A stretch of DNA of 64,000 nt, taken from contig CAYYZY010000017.1 of assembly GCA_964475955.1 (NCBI GenBank), forward strand, positions 1 to 64,000, read 5' to 3'. Both the position numbers and the translations under genes were made by a program. The notes beneath the pieces are model-generated. The model did no database searches and was not told the DNA's origin. It saw nothing but the letters and a program-made list of their open reading frames with translations. This DNA comes from DATKZH01 sp964475955 (GTDB lineage Bacteria; Planctomycetota; Planctomycetia; Pirellulales; Thermoguttaceae). Shown here in pieces: positions 1 to 9,079 of the stretch (the first letter of the stretch is position 1; each line of letters opens with the position of its first letter).

Positions 1-81
1 GTCTCGTGTCCCTCGACCCACCCTACCAGGTGGCACGGTTGGGCCGCGACCGCGGAGCAGGGGTTGGGGGCGAAGGGCGGC

Positions 82-1215
82 TCAGGATGCGTCGCGGCGG
101 GGCGTCGGAGCGAAGTCGGGCGAGCCGGGCTTCAAGTACGGCTTCAAGGCCTCGAATCGGAAGTCGATCTCGGCGACGTCCTCGTCGGTAAGCTCCAATT
201 CCGAAAAGATGGGCGACTCGGGAATGGATCTGCCGGGCCCGTAATGGCGCGAAACCATCGTCCGAAAAACGCCCCGCTTTTTCCAGAGGTACAACTGGAA
301 CCCGCGCAACCCACCGCCCGGATGGGTCCGGCTCAGGTTCGTCATCAGCAGGAACTTGCTGTACGCGTCCCTCAGGGCCGCCGGATCCGAGCCGCTCTGC
401 TGGAGCTGCCAAACGCGGGTGAGGAGGTCCGCATAGACGGCGCGCTCGGTGATCAGGCCCTCCGTGCCCAGACGCGACTCGTAGAGCCAGCCGAGCCCGC
501 CGCGTGCGCTGAACACGCGGCGGATGGGCGGGCGCGAGGCGACCAGGGCGCGCGTTCGGCCGATGACCGGACGCGCTTCCTCCTTGACGTAGCCGAAGTG
601 CGGGAACTGGTTGGCCAGTTCGGTCAAGAGCTCGAGCGAGGGGGTCGGCCCCTTGTACGCGACGCCGCCGGTGGTCTGGAGAATCACCGGGCGCTCGGCG
701 ACGGAGGCGAGCGCGCGCCAGTACTGCCGCATGTCGTCTTGCGTCGTCCCCGCGTCGGGCGGCCGTGAGATGATCGCCGCGGGCGCCAGCTTCTCGGCGT
801 GCTTCGCGAAAAGGAGCATTTCTTCCGTGTCCTTGCCCTGCACGCCGAGGCACAGTGCCGTGCGCAGGCCGCGGGACGCCTTGGCCAGCACCTCCATGCC
901 GCGGAGCTTCTCTTCGGTGGTCAACAGATCGACGCTGTCGCCCGACTGCGGCCAGATCATGCCCGGGCATCCGCACCAGTCGACGAAGCGTGCCTCGTTG
1001 GCCAGCACGTCGAAGTCCAGCGCGCCCGACGCCGTGAAGGGGGTCGAGAGGATCGGGAACGGCCCCTGGATCCTGGGGTCCGCGGTGTGGGTGCCGGCGG
1101 CCGGGGCCGCGCCGCGTGCGCGTGGCGGCAGGATCGTACCGCCGATGGCGCCCGATGCGCCGGCCATCGCGGCCCCGAGCATCTGCCGCCTCGTGATGTG
1201 CCTCTCTGGGGACAT
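82..1215 (-). CDS. DapA-family (dihydrodipicolinate synthase/N-acetylneuraminate lyase-like) exported protein
   Basis: 377 residues. The ATG at 1215 has GGAGG seven bases upstream, so a longer upstream in-frame start is unlikely. The N-terminus has a Tat-type motif (RHITRRQML) followed by an Ala/Gly-rich hydrophobic stretch, so export is predicted, which is unusual for an aldolase family that is normally cytoplasmic. The rest follows the class I aldolase TIM barrel: an early SGDSVDLLTTEEK segment (the family's G-E loop) and the Schiff-base lysine in FGYVKEE (Lys211). The position that normally carries the catalytic tyrosine (PVxxYN in DapA) reads PVILQTTGG here, so the chemistry is probably not standard pyruvate aldol condensation. 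It sits downstream of two amidohydrolases on the same strand, which suggests a shared catabolic unit. Substrate unknown. Confidence 0.8.
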   Translation of the reverse strand: MSPERHITRRQMLGAAMAGASGAIGGTILPPRARGAAPAAGTHTADPRIQGPFPILSTPFTASGALDFDVLANEARFVDWCGCPGMIWPQSGDSVDLLTTEEKLRGMEVLAKASRGLRTALCLGVQGKDTEEMLLFAKHAEKLAPAAIISRPPDAGTTQDDMRQYWRALASVAERPVILQTTGGVAYKGPTPSLELLTELANQFPHFGYVKEEARPVIGRTRALVASRPPIRRVFSARGGLGWLYESRLGTEGLITERAVYADLLTRVWQLQQSGSDPAALRDAYSKFLLMTNLSRTHPGGGLRGFQLYLWKKRGVFRTMVSRHYGPGRSIPESPIFSELELTDEDVAEIDFRFEALKPYLKPGSPDFAPTPRRDAS

Positions 1216-1311
1216 GACGTACCTCCGCCGATGAATGATAGGAGTGTGCGATCCGCCGAAGGGACTGAGTTTAGCAGGGGGAAGTCGCGAATCCAAGGGC
1301 GTCGGTGAGAC

Positions 1312-2082
1312 TCAGTCTTGCAGCAGGCGCTGGGCGTTGGCGTGGGAGACGGCGGCAAGCTGGGCGGGCGTGAGTTGCGACTCGCGCAGCTTCAAGAGCG
1401 CCGATTCGAGAACGAACAGCGGGAAGTGCGATCCGAAGAGGACCCGCTCCGGCGGCACGCTTGCGAGCAGCGTGGCGACGCCGGCCACGCCCTCGAGCAT
1501 CGCGATGTCGAACGATGCGTCGCCCGCCTCGACCAGCGCGGCGATCGCGCCGGCCCGCAGCGTGCGCAGCCCGTTGAGGATCACCAGCCGGAGCTTGGGG
1601 CGCGCGGCCAGGAGTTCGGGCAGGGGGCCCGTGTCGACGTCGGGCACCGGCATGAGCGGGTGGTGCGTTCGAGGGTCCTCCATGCGCACGGCGAGCTGGA
1701 TCACGAGCCCGCGTCGCTCCGCCTGCGTGAGAAGCTCGGCGAAGGCCGGATCGTCGAGCGTGTAGGCGTGGTAGCCGGGATGGAGGCGAACGCCCGGCAT
1801 CCCGTGGTCCTCGTGGCAGCGGCGGAGGTCTTCCGGCCAGTCGGGCAGCTTGGGGTTGACCGACCCGAAGGGGACCAGAAGCCCCGATCCGTGGCGGCGG
1901 CACTCGTCGGCGAGCCGGGCGTTGACGGCGGCCACGTCGCGATGCAGCAGGCCGTCGAAGCTGCCGGCCCAGGCCCGGGTGACGCCCTTCGCTTGGAGCT
2001 TCTCGACCAGGCGCGGCGTTTCGTCGCAGGGCAGGCGGCGGAACGGCCAGCGCGAAAGGTGGACGTTGACGTCGATCATCAT
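1312..2082 (-). CDS. Amidohydrolase-fold protein with degenerate metal ligands
   Basis: 256 residues. The start codon overlaps the stop of the upstream amidohydrolase in an ATGA tetranucleotide (2079-2082), indicating translational coupling. The fold is that of the amidohydrolase-2 (ACMSD-like) family: an N-terminal strand MMIDVNVHL, GVRLHPGYH in the middle and RVLFGSHFPLF near the end. Three expected metal ligands are changed: the first HxH is NVH, the central histidine strand reads LVILNGL, and the final GSD reads GSH. No signal peptide is evident. It may be an inactive partner of its neighbour or use different chemistry. Ligand assignment is by eye from the family pattern. Confidence 0.75.
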   Translation of the reverse strand: MMIDVNVHLSRWPFRRLPCDETPRLVEKLQAKGVTRAWAGSFDGLLHRDVAAVNARLADECRRHGSGLLVPFGSVNPKLPDWPEDLRRCHEDHGMPGVRLHPGYHAYTLDDPAFAELLTQAERRGLVIQLAVRMEDPRTHHPLMPVPDVDTGPLPELLAARPKLRLVILNGLRTLRAGAIAALVEAGDASFDIAMLEGVAGVATLLASVPPERVLFGSHFPLFVLESALLKLRESQLTPAQLAAVSHANAQRLLQD

Positions 2083-2990
2083 GACGTTCCCTTCTCGGCA
2101 AGGAGCGGCCCCAGCATGCGCCGGATGTTGCCCCCGAGGATCAGCCGCTTGGCCTCCTCGGGGACTTCGGCCCCGTAAACCTTGGCCAACTGCGAGGCGA
2201 AGCTGCGCCCCGCGAAGTCGCTGCCGTACATCACGCGCCGGGCCCCCAGTTCGCGCACGGCCATGTCGACCATGCCGGCCGTCGGATCGGAGCCGCAGAT
2301 CTCGGCGGTCACGTTCTCGACCGCCCGGATCGCGCGGATCCCCGGCTCCCACTGGCCGCCGACGTGCGCGGCGATGAACGACGCCTTCGGGTGGCGCGCG
2401 GCCAGTACGGCCAGGTCTTCGGCGGTCGACTCGCCCGGCAGGTTGCCGGTGGCTTTGGTCCAGGTGTGCTGGAGCACCGGCACGCCGAGCTCGACGGCCC
2501 GCCGGACGATCGGGTCGAGCCGTTCTTCGTGGCACCGCAGCGCGACCCACAGCTTGATGCCGACCATGGGCCCGTCGGCGCAGCAGCGATCGAGTTCCCG
2601 GAGGCTCGCCTCGGTGTGTTTCGGGTTCAGGTAGACGAACCCCAACGCCCGGCCCCGCGAATGCTTCACGGCCTGAAGCACCTGGTCGTTTTGCCGGCGG
2701 ACTTCGTCGGGCGGGGGGTCCTGCACGAAGGGGTAGCCCATGAACGCGATCAGCCGCTCGATGCCCATCCGGTCGGCGTAGCGGAGCAGGGTGTCGATCC
2801 TCTGCTCGGGCGTTCCCCGCAGGGCGCCGCCGCACAAGTGGCCGTGCATGTCCCATACGCCGCCGCCCAACCCGGGCGAAGGCGGCTCGTCGGCCGCGAG
2901 CGGGTTGAGCCGGGCGGCCGCCGCCGCGACGGCCGCGGCGCCGGCGCTTTGCGAGAGCATGGCCCGTCGGGTGATTCTGCGATCCGGCAC
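2079..2990 (-). CDS. Tat-exported amidohydrolase (amidohydrolase-2 family)
   Basis: 303 residues from a GTG at 2990, preceded by GAGGAG at good spacing. The ATG ten codons later would cut into the twin-arginine motif (RRITRRAML), which supports the GTG. After an Ala-rich export signal comes WDMHGHLCGG, the HxH metal-binding strand, then VLQHTW, FIAAHVGG and RVMYGSDFAG, giving the full set of His and Asp ligands expected of a metal-dependent hydrolase or decarboxylase of this superfamily. It is the first gene of a three-gene minus-strand unit with a coupled paralogue and a DapA-like protein. Its start lies about 65 bases from the divergent Uma2 promoter. Substrate cannot be told from sequence. 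Confidence 0.82.
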   Translation of the reverse strand: MPDRRITRRAMLSQSAGAAAVAAAAARLNPLAADEPPSPGLGGGVWDMHGHLCGGALRGTPEQRIDTLLRYADRMGIERLIAFMGYPFVQDPPPDEVRRQNDQVLQAVKHSRGRALGFVYLNPKHTEASLRELDRCCADGPMVGIKLWVALRCHEERLDPIVRRAVELGVPVLQHTWTKATGNLPGESTAEDLAVLAARHPKASFIAAHVGGQWEPGIRAIRAVENVTAEICGSDPTAGMVDMAVRELGARRVMYGSDFAGRSFASQLAKVYGAEVPEEAKRLILGGNIRRMLGPLLAEKGTS

Positions 2991-3054
2991 GTTCGGTCTC
3001 CTCGATTCGGCCCCCAACCCGGCGCCGCGGACGGAGGCGCGGGCCCGGGCTTCG

Positions 3055-3082
3055 TTGACAATCACGCCGCCGGGGATATGAT
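3055..3082 (+). promoter_or_regulatory. Sigma-70-type promoter giving a near-leaderless transcript for the Uma2 gene
   Basis: TTGACA at 3055-3060 and TATGAT at 3077-3082 are separated by 16 bases. The predicted transcription start is around 3089, only a few bases before the ATG at 3093. An in-frame ATG at 3078 lies inside the -10 box, so it cannot be the start from this promoter. Confidence 0.5.
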
Positions 3083-3092
3083 AACGTCCATC

Positions 3093-3641
3093 ATGGCCAC
3101 AATCCAGCAAATCACGACGGCCCGGCAATTGCTCGAGGCGCCCGACCTCGGGCGGTGTGAACTGGTGCGCGGAGAACTGATCATGATGTCGCCGGCGGGG
3201 TTCGAGCATGGCCGGATCGTCAGTCGAATCAATGCGCGGGTGGAGAATTTCGTCGAAGCGCACAAGCTCGGCGTGGTAACGGGCGCGGAGACGGGTTTCC
3301 ATATCGCACGAAACCCGGACACGGTGCGCGCGCCGGAGGTGGGCTTCGTGCGGGCGGAGCGCGTGCCGCCCTCGCCCATGCGCGGGTTCTTTCCCGGGGC
3401 GCCGGATTTGGCCGTGGAGGTCCTTTCGCCCGACGACCGCCCCGCCCCGGTGCTGGCCAAGGTGCACGACTGGCTGGCGGCGGGCTGCGTGGTGGTTTGG
3501 GTGGTCGACCCGGAGAAGCAGACCGCCTCGGTCTACCGCAGCGGCGAGCCCGCGCTGGTCCGCGGCGCGTCGGACGAGCTGACCTGCGACGATCTCCTGC
3601 CCGGGTTCCGCCTCCCGGTGGCGGAGATCTTTGCCGCCTAG
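3093..3641 (+). CDS. Uma2-family (PD-(D/E)XK nuclease-like) protein
   Basis: 182 residues. The family is recognised by the order of its motifs: CELVRGELIMMSPAG near the N-terminus, HGRIVSRINARVENFV, then PDLAVEVLSPDD and GCVVVWVVDPE with the usual LPGFRLPVAEIF ending. Uma2 proteins carry a PD-(D/E)XK nuclease fold and occur in large families in cyanobacteria and planctomycetes; their cellular function is not established. The start at 3093 (MATIQQIT) is chosen because the alternative ATG at 3078 overlaps the predicted -10 element. No Shine-Dalgarno sequence is present, in keeping with a nearly leaderless message. The gene is divergent from the amidohydrolase unit. Confidence 0.85.
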   Translation: MATIQQITTARQLLEAPDLGRCELVRGELIMMSPAGFEHGRIVSRINARVENFVEAHKLGVVTGAETGFHIARNPDTVRAPEVGFVRAERVPPSPMRGFFPGAPDLAVEVLSPDDRPAPVLAKVHDWLAAGCVVVWVVDPEKQTASVYRSGEPALVRGASDELTCDDLLPGFRLPVAEIFAA

Positions 3642-3947
3642 CACATCGTCGAATCGAGAATGGCGGGGCCCTGCTCGTAGCGAGCCGATTCATCGGCCTG
3701 ATCTGGCGCGCCGTGTGCGCGCCGGACCGCATCAATGCGGTCACTACGAACCTGTCGAGCCGGGTTTGACGGCTTCCCAGGCTCGGCGAGCCGATGCGCC
3801 GGCTCATTGACAGGTCGCCCTCGGCGCGGGATATTGCCGCGGGTTGCCCGCCTGCGCCGGGCAGGTGGGCGCGTCGTTGTCGGCGGCGACCTTTCTCGGA
3901 AGAGTCCCCGCCTGGGCGAAGCGAACGGATCGAAGGAGAACGCGATC
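3642..3947. other. Intergenic region with small palindromes and a possible xylA promoter
   Basis: No coding signal. It holds short perfect palindromes: GCCGATTCATCGGC near 3678, GACCGCATCAATGCGGTC near 3726 and GAGCCGATGCGCCGGCTC near 3789. A possible promoter for xylA is TTGACA at 3807-3812 followed 17 bases later by GATATT (3830-3835); the -10 is weak. Confidence 0.4.
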
Positions 3948-4979
3948 ATGGCCGAATACCGTTTTTCGTTTGGACCCTGGAACATCCACGAAGGCGCGGA
4001 TCCGTTCGGCCCGGCGGTTCGTCCGACGATCGGGTTCACCACGAAGCTGAAGAAGTACAAGGCGTTGGGGTTCGACGGCGTGCAGTTCCACGACGACGAC
4101 GCGGTGCCGAAGATGAGCGAGATGTCGCCGGCCCAGATCACCGAAGAGGCCGGCGCGGTGAAGCGGATGCTCGACGACGAGGGGCTGGTGGCCGAGTTCG
4201 TGGCCCCGCGCCTGTGGGAAGACCCGCGCGGCATCGACGGCGGCTTCACGTCGAACGACCCCGAGTGCCGGGCGTGGGCCGTCGATCGCCTGATGCGGTG
4301 CGCCGACATCGCCAACGCCCTGGGCACCAAGCTGATCGTGCTCTGGCTGGCGCGCGAGGGGACGTACGTCCGCGAGTCGAAGAACGCGCTGGAAGCGCAC
4401 CGGCACCTCCTGGACGCGATGAACCGCCTGCTCGAGTACGACGCCGAAATGGAGATCGCCATCGAGCCCAAGCCCAACGAGCCGATGGACCACGCCTACA
4501 TCCCCACGATCGGGCACGCGCTGGCGATCGGCTGCCGGACCGTCGCCCCGGACCGCGTCGGCGGACTGATCGAAACGGCCCATGCCCTGCTGGCCGGGTT
4601 GGACCCCTCCGACGAAATGGCGTTCGCCCTCTCGGCGGGCAAGCTGTGGAGCGTGCACCTGAACGACCAGAACGGGCTGAAGTTCGACCAGGACAAGACC
4701 TTCGGCTCGGCGAACCTCCGCGGCGCGTACAACCAGGTGCGCGTGCTCGAACTGGCCGGCTACGCCGAGACGGACCGCTTCGTGGGGCTCGACGTCAAGG
4801 CGATGCGCACCCAGAAGCTCGAGGTCTCCGACAAGCACCTGGCGAACAGCCGGGCCGTGTTCCTCAGGCTGGTGGAAAAGGTGCGCACGTTCCCCAAAGA
4901 CGTCGAAAAGCAGTGCCTCGCCGACCGCGACTACGAAGCCCTCGAGATGGCCGTGCTCGACCACCTGCTCGGCGGTTGA
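3948..4979 (+). CDS. xylA: Xylose isomerase (class I/actinobacterial-like)
   Basis: 343 residues. GGAG lies ten bases before the ATG. The protein follows the short xylose isomerase class across its length: RFSFGPWN at the start, GVQFHDDD carrying the catalytic histidine, AIEPKPNEP with the metal-binding Glu and active-site Lys, GGLIETAHA, HLNDQNGLKFDQD with the second metal site, and FVGLDVKAM carrying the last Asp ligand. It interconverts D-xylose and D-xylulose (and glucose/fructose) with divalent metals in the cytoplasm. It is somewhat shorter than the roughly 390-residue Streptomyces enzymes, mostly at the ends. No xylulokinase is adjacent, so it appears to be free-standing. It converges on the next gene with a 40-base gap. 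Confidence 0.92.
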   Translation: MAEYRFSFGPWNIHEGADPFGPAVRPTIGFTTKLKKYKALGFDGVQFHDDDAVPKMSEMSPAQITEEAGAVKRMLDDEGLVAEFVAPRLWEDPRGIDGGFTSNDPECRAWAVDRLMRCADIANALGTKLIVLWLAREGTYVRESKNALEAHRHLLDAMNRLLEYDAEMEIAIEPKPNEPMDHAYIPTIGHALAIGCRTVAPDRVGGLIETAHALLAGLDPSDEMAFALSAGKLWSVHLNDQNGLKFDQDKTFGSANLRGAYNQVRVLELAGYAETDRFVGLDVKAMRTQKLEVSDKHLANSRAVFLRLVEKVRTFPKDVEKQCLADRDYEALEMAVLDHLLGG

Positions 4980-5019
4980 ACCCGGCGGATTCGACTGTAG
5001 GGAGCGGGAGGGCGGCACC

Positions 5020-6558
5020 TCAGAAGGGGCCGGGGCTGGTGCGGGCTTCGCGGAGTTGGCGGTCGAGTTGCTCGACGGGGGCCGGGTCGAGGTAGGCGAC
5101 GACGAGCTTGCGGGTCTTGGAGAACATCTGGTCGATCTTGGCCTGGGCGAGCTTGTCGGCCGAGAAGACCTTCTTCTGCTGCTGCTCCAGGTAGAGCGCG
5201 AAGTCGTCGCGCGTTTCCAGGCTCCGAAGCTCGGCGAGCAGCTTCTCGGCCTCGTCGAACTTCTCCTCCTCCAGACGGCTGCGAATCTGGGTCATGAGCA
5301 CCTCGCGGCGCGTCACCAGGTCGATCAGCTCCTCCTGGAGGCCGCGGATGAACCCCTCGGCCTCGAGACGCTCGTCGTCGTTGCGCACGTCGGCCGTCAG
5401 CTCGGTCTCCAGGCCCGGGACGATGGGGAGCCGGGCGAGGAACTCGCCGCCGTGCTTGACCAGCAGCACGCGAAGCGCCCGCTCGGCCGGCGGCACGACC
5501 ACGGCCCCCAACCGGTCGGTGCGTCCCACGGGCTCCGTCTTCTTTGAGTGGGGGGCGTGGGCGTAGACGTCGTAGCCGAGCAGCGGGTCGTGCGGCTCGG
5601 TCCGCGAGCGGAGCACCAGGCGCGTCGGCCGGCGGGGCGGCGACACGGCCAGCGCCAATTGCTCGTACCGCCCCCGACGGCGACCGCTCAACGGCGAACG
5701 CAACCCGGTGTGGAGCGTGCATTCCAGCCCGCCGGGCGCCACCTCCTCGACGGTGAGGAACGTCCACTGGATGGGAAGCGTCGCGCGCAGCTTCCCATAG
5801 CGATCGTTGTGCCGGACGACCGGGCGGAAGACGTCGCCGGGGCGGACCGACACCATGGTCGGGTCGCGCGGGGGGAAGCCGGCGGCGCGAACGCGCAGCG
5901 TGACGTCGTTCTCCTCGACCTCCACGATCCGCGCCAGCGGGGCGAACGCCTTGAGCATCACGCCGAAGGCCGCGTCGCACAGCTTGCCCAGGTTCCAGAC
6001 CGGCGCCGCAGCCGGGGCGTTCCATTGGCGCGTCCGCACGTCGAGCTCTCGGGCGACCACCCGGAAACCGGCGGTCCGGGGGGCGACGGCCAGCAGGATC
6101 ACCTTGTCGAGATCGTCGAGATCGAACGCGGCTTGTGCGCGTGCGGCTTCGTCTTCGGCGGGCGCATCCTCCGCGGCGTCGACGCGGTCGGCCGCCGCGA
6201 CGTCACCGCCCGGCGACTCCTGCTTGGCCAGTTCCTCCTCGAGCTGCTCGACGCTGACCGCTTCCACGTCGCGGAGGACGGACAAACGCAGTGCGCCGGT
6301 GGCGGGGGCGACATTGACGACCCAGGCGGCCCCGATCAGGGCATCCACCCGGCCCACAAGCCCCTGCTCCAGATCGGCCCGCAGCCCGTCGGTCAGTTCC
6401 GGGGCCCGGCCCATCGCCAGGACCACCCGGATGCGATAGGGGGTCAGTTCCCATACGCTCTGGGCGCCGGCGGGCGCGGCCGACGCGCAGAGGACGACCA
6501 GCGCCCCCAGCCGGAGCCGCCAAGAAGAGCCGAAAGACGGGAAGCGGGGTGCGGTCAT
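5020..6558 (-). CDS. Secreted protein of unknown function, last gene of the Exb-linked cluster
   Basis: 512 residues. The ATG at 6558 overlaps the stop of the upstream solute-binding protein (ATGA at 6555-6558) and has GGAGGAGAA immediately upstream. A signal peptide ends near residue 33 (AGAQ/S). The middle has an acidic Ala-rich linker around residues 110-150, then predominantly beta-type sequence. Around residues 400-460 there is a strongly helical, charged segment likely to be coiled coil (ELIDLVTRREVLMTQIRS). I do not recognise a family. Coupled translation with the solute-binding protein argues that the two act together at the cell envelope. Confidence 0.75.
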   Translation of the reverse strand: MTAPRFPSFGSSWRLRLGALVVLCASAAPAGAQSVWELTPYRIRVVLAMGRAPELTDGLRADLEQGLVGRVDALIGAAWVVNVAPATGALRLSVLRDVEAVSVEQLEEELAKQESPGGDVAAADRVDAAEDAPAEDEAARAQAAFDLDDLDKVILLAVAPRTAGFRVVARELDVRTRQWNAPAAAPVWNLGKLCDAAFGVMLKAFAPLARIVEVEENDVTLRVRAAGFPPRDPTMVSVRPGDVFRPVVRHNDRYGKLRATLPIQWTFLTVEEVAPGGLECTLHTGLRSPLSGRRRGRYEQLALAVSPPRRPTRLVLRSRTEPHDPLLGYDVYAHAPHSKKTEPVGRTDRLGAVVVPPAERALRVLLVKHGGEFLARLPIVPGLETELTADVRNDDERLEAEGFIRGLQEELIDLVTRREVLMTQIRSRLEEEKFDEAEKLLAELRSLETRDDFALYLEQQQKKVFSADKLAQAKIDQMFSKTRKLVVAYLDPAPVEQLDRQLREARTSPGPF

Positions 6559-9062
6559 TTCTCCTCCGCGGCGTATCGGGCCGACGGCTCCCACCGCTCG
6601 ACGTTCTGGTACAGCGAGACCGGCTCGGCGCCCAGCCCCTCGAGGCTCTCCTGGTAGGCGAAGTGATCGGTCAATTGCCACAGCGGCACGACCGTGGTCT
6701 CCTTATGGGCCAGCCAGTGGATCGCGCGGAGCCGATCGGTCACCTGGGCCCAGTCGGTGGCCTGGTCGAGGCGCCGCAGCGCCTGGCTCATGAAGCTGCT
6801 CGAACTGCCGCAGATGCCGCCCTCGCCGAGCAGCCGGCCGGCGTCGACCACCGGCTCGCTCAAGGTCAGCTCGGCGTAGAGCAGGTCGACGTCGTCGGGG
6901 ATACGGTCGGGCACGCCCTCGGGCAGTTCGCGCAGCACGATCGGGATCTGGACCAACTCGAGTTGCCGCTGGATCGAAGCGCAGGCGACGCGGGCGATCT
7001 GGTGGGCCGGGTGCGCGATGACGATCTCGGGGATCTCGGCCACGTCGACCCCTCGTTTCTGCATGATCTCCGCGACTTCGGAGAGGGCGACCTGCGCCAG
7101 CGCGATCGCCAGCGGCGGCTCGTACCCGCGGGGTTCGAGCGTTTGATCGTAGCCGTAATCGAGGGGATCGTCGGGCGACGTGCCGGGCGAGAAGGGGCCG
7201 CTGACCACCTGGCAGCCCGGCCGCCGGTCGCCGCGCAGCAGGTGGTTCAAGATCCCCTCGCGGTGGATGCCGTAGACCAGCGCCCGGCGGAACGCGCGTC
7301 GGCCGGTGAACGGCCGAGAGAGGTTGGGAATCAGGCAGTGGACCGCCGGCAGCGAGTACGGCTCGACGGCCACGCCGTCGATCGCCTTCATTTCGTCGAG
7401 ATCCCACGGATTGACGCGGTCGAGGACGTCGATTTCGCGGCGTTCGAGCCACCGGACCGCCTGGGTGCCTTTGCGGCAGTAGCGTTCCACGATCTCCTTC
7501 GGCTGCTCGGCGCCGAGGGTGTACGCGGGGTTGGCCAGGTACACCACTTCCTCCTCGGAACGCGACTCGACCAGGTAGGGGCCCAGCGAGACGGCCCGCC
7601 CGCTCGACGCGCTTTCGGCCGAGGCGCCGACCGAGTCGAGCACGACCGACCGCAACAGGGCTTCGGGGCGCACGTGGGGGCGGCGCAACGCCACTTCGAC
7701 GCCGAACACGTCGGCCACCGACACGCGCTTTGCGAGCGTCGCCCAGTTGGGCCGGTACGCGGGATCGCGCGGGTCGGCCATGGTCAACAGCTTCCTGGCC
7801 AGGTCGTAGCCGGTCAGGTCGCCGGCACCGAGCGCTCGGCTCCGTTCGGGGTCCATCGCAAAGGCCAGTTGGAGGCCCAGCTCGCGGATCGCCATCGTGC
7901 CGAAGGGGCAGAAGTACTCGCCCCCCTCACTCCCGCGGCCCACGAACTCCATCAGGGGCCGGCAGACGAGCCGGCTGCTCCGCAGCGACGCCCAATCGTG
8001 GATTCGGCCGGGCTCGAGCCGGCCGGCGGGCATGGTCACTGCGACGACGACGCGCGGGTGCTGCTTCTGGATCGAGTCGATGAACTCCCGGCCGCCGGGC
8101 AGATCGGGCCAGACGGTCATCAGGCGCCGGCCGGCGGCGTGCGCCTCGCGCAGCTTGCCGGCCTTCTGCGCGGCGCGTCCCTGCTCCAGCAGCGCCGCCG
8201 CTTCGTCCCGGAACCGGCCTTCCCACTTCGACACCACCTCGTGATCGGGGCGGAGGGCGTTGAGGTTGCGGAGCATTTGCCGGGCGGTCCAGTAGTCGTT
8301 CGACGCGACGTAGCGCTCGACGAGCTTGTCGGTGACCATACCCAGCGCGTTCCCCAGCGACGGCCATTCCGGATTGCGCTCGTGCAACTGCCGCAGCACG
8401 GCCAGTGCGTCTTCGTATTCGCCGCCGGCGTGCGACACCTTGGCCTCTTCGTAGAGATAGGCGTCGATCGACTCCTCGAGGCCGGGCAGTTGCGGGTCGT
8501 TGTCGCGGAGATATTCGAAGTAGTCGTAGGCCCGTTCGAATTCCCCCGACCCGACCAACTCGTCGGCCTGGGCAAGCACCAGCTCGTGGAACAGGTCGAT
8601 GCGCTCGACGGAGTTCCAGAGGATGACGTACTCCGATTCCGGCTCGTCGATCTTCCGCACCGTGATCTGCCCCCGGATGGGCAGCGGATCGGGCTTTCGC
8701 CGATCGGGCAGGTCGAGCGGAAAGACCTTGAGCACGCGGTTGTCGTTGTGCTCGTCGAGGGTGATGACGTCGTACGGCGGCTGTTGGTAGAGCGGAATTT
8801 CCGGCCCGGGCTCGCCGGCCGGCTGCTCGGGCGCGGCCTCGCCCGGCGGCTGTTTGGGCGCGGGCTGGTCCGCCGGCGCCGCGTCGGCGGCGGGGCGCGG
8901 CTCGGCCGGCGTTTTTTGGGAAGGGGCGGCGGCGGGCGTCTCCGCGGGCGCATCGTCGGAAGCGGCCCGGGTCGGCGGTTGCAGCAGGGCGCATAGGGCG
9001 GCCAGCGCGGCGCAAAGCGCCGCCGCGCGAAGCAGGTGCCGCCTGGGGGAGGGGTTCGTCAT
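6555..9062 (-). CDS. TPR-fused family-5 extracellular solute-binding protein
   Basis: 835 residues. A signal peptide covers about residues 1-34, followed by a Pro/Ala-rich linker to about residue 90. A region of TPR-like helices follows (for example EYEDALAVLRQLHERNPEW). The C-terminal half, from about residue 340, resembles SBP_bac_5 peptide-binding proteins, with LEPGRIHDWASLRSSRLVCRP and the RRALVYGIHREGIL and TTVVPLWQLTDHFAY signatures. Such proteins normally hand peptides to an ABC transporter, but no permease or ATPase gene is near; the neighbours are ExbB/ExbD and a PQQ propeller protein. This start is 17 bases from the upstream stop. No clear Shine-Dalgarno sequence is present, so reinitiation is likely. 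Confidence 0.82.
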   Translation of the reverse strand: MTNPSPRRHLLRAAALCAALAALCALLQPPTRAASDDAPAETPAAAPSQKTPAEPRPAADAAPADQPAPKQPPGEAAPEQPAGEPGPEIPLYQQPPYDVITLDEHNDNRVLKVFPLDLPDRRKPDPLPIRGQITVRKIDEPESEYVILWNSVERIDLFHELVLAQADELVGSGEFERAYDYFEYLRDNDPQLPGLEESIDAYLYEEAKVSHAGGEYEDALAVLRQLHERNPEWPSLGNALGMVTDKLVERYVASNDYWTARQMLRNLNALRPDHEVVSKWEGRFRDEAAALLEQGRAAQKAGKLREAHAAGRRLMTVWPDLPGGREFIDSIQKQHPRVVVAVTMPAGRLEPGRIHDWASLRSSRLVCRPLMEFVGRGSEGGEYFCPFGTMAIRELGLQLAFAMDPERSRALGAGDLTGYDLARKLLTMADPRDPAYRPNWATLAKRVSVADVFGVEVALRRPHVRPEALLRSVVLDSVGASAESASSGRAVSLGPYLVESRSEEEVVYLANPAYTLGAEQPKEIVERYCRKGTQAVRWLERREIDVLDRVNPWDLDEMKAIDGVAVEPYSLPAVHCLIPNLSRPFTGRRAFRRALVYGIHREGILNHLLRGDRRPGCQVVSGPFSPGTSPDDPLDYGYDQTLEPRGYEPPLAIALAQVALSEVAEIMQKRGVDVAEIPEIVIAHPAHQIARVACASIQRQLELVQIPIVLRELPEGVPDRIPDDVDLLYAELTLSEPVVDAGRLLGEGGICGSSSSFMSQALRRLDQATDWAQVTDRLRAIHWLAHKETTVVPLWQLTDHFAYQESLEGLGAEPVSLYQNVERWEPSARYAAEEK

Positions 9063-9079
9063 GGGTCGCGGAGGTTCGA

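Noticed and set aside
3078..3080. ATG at 3078 as the start of the Uma2 gene
   Set aside because: It lies within the -10 element of a good promoter and has no well-placed Shine-Dalgarno; 3093 fits better.
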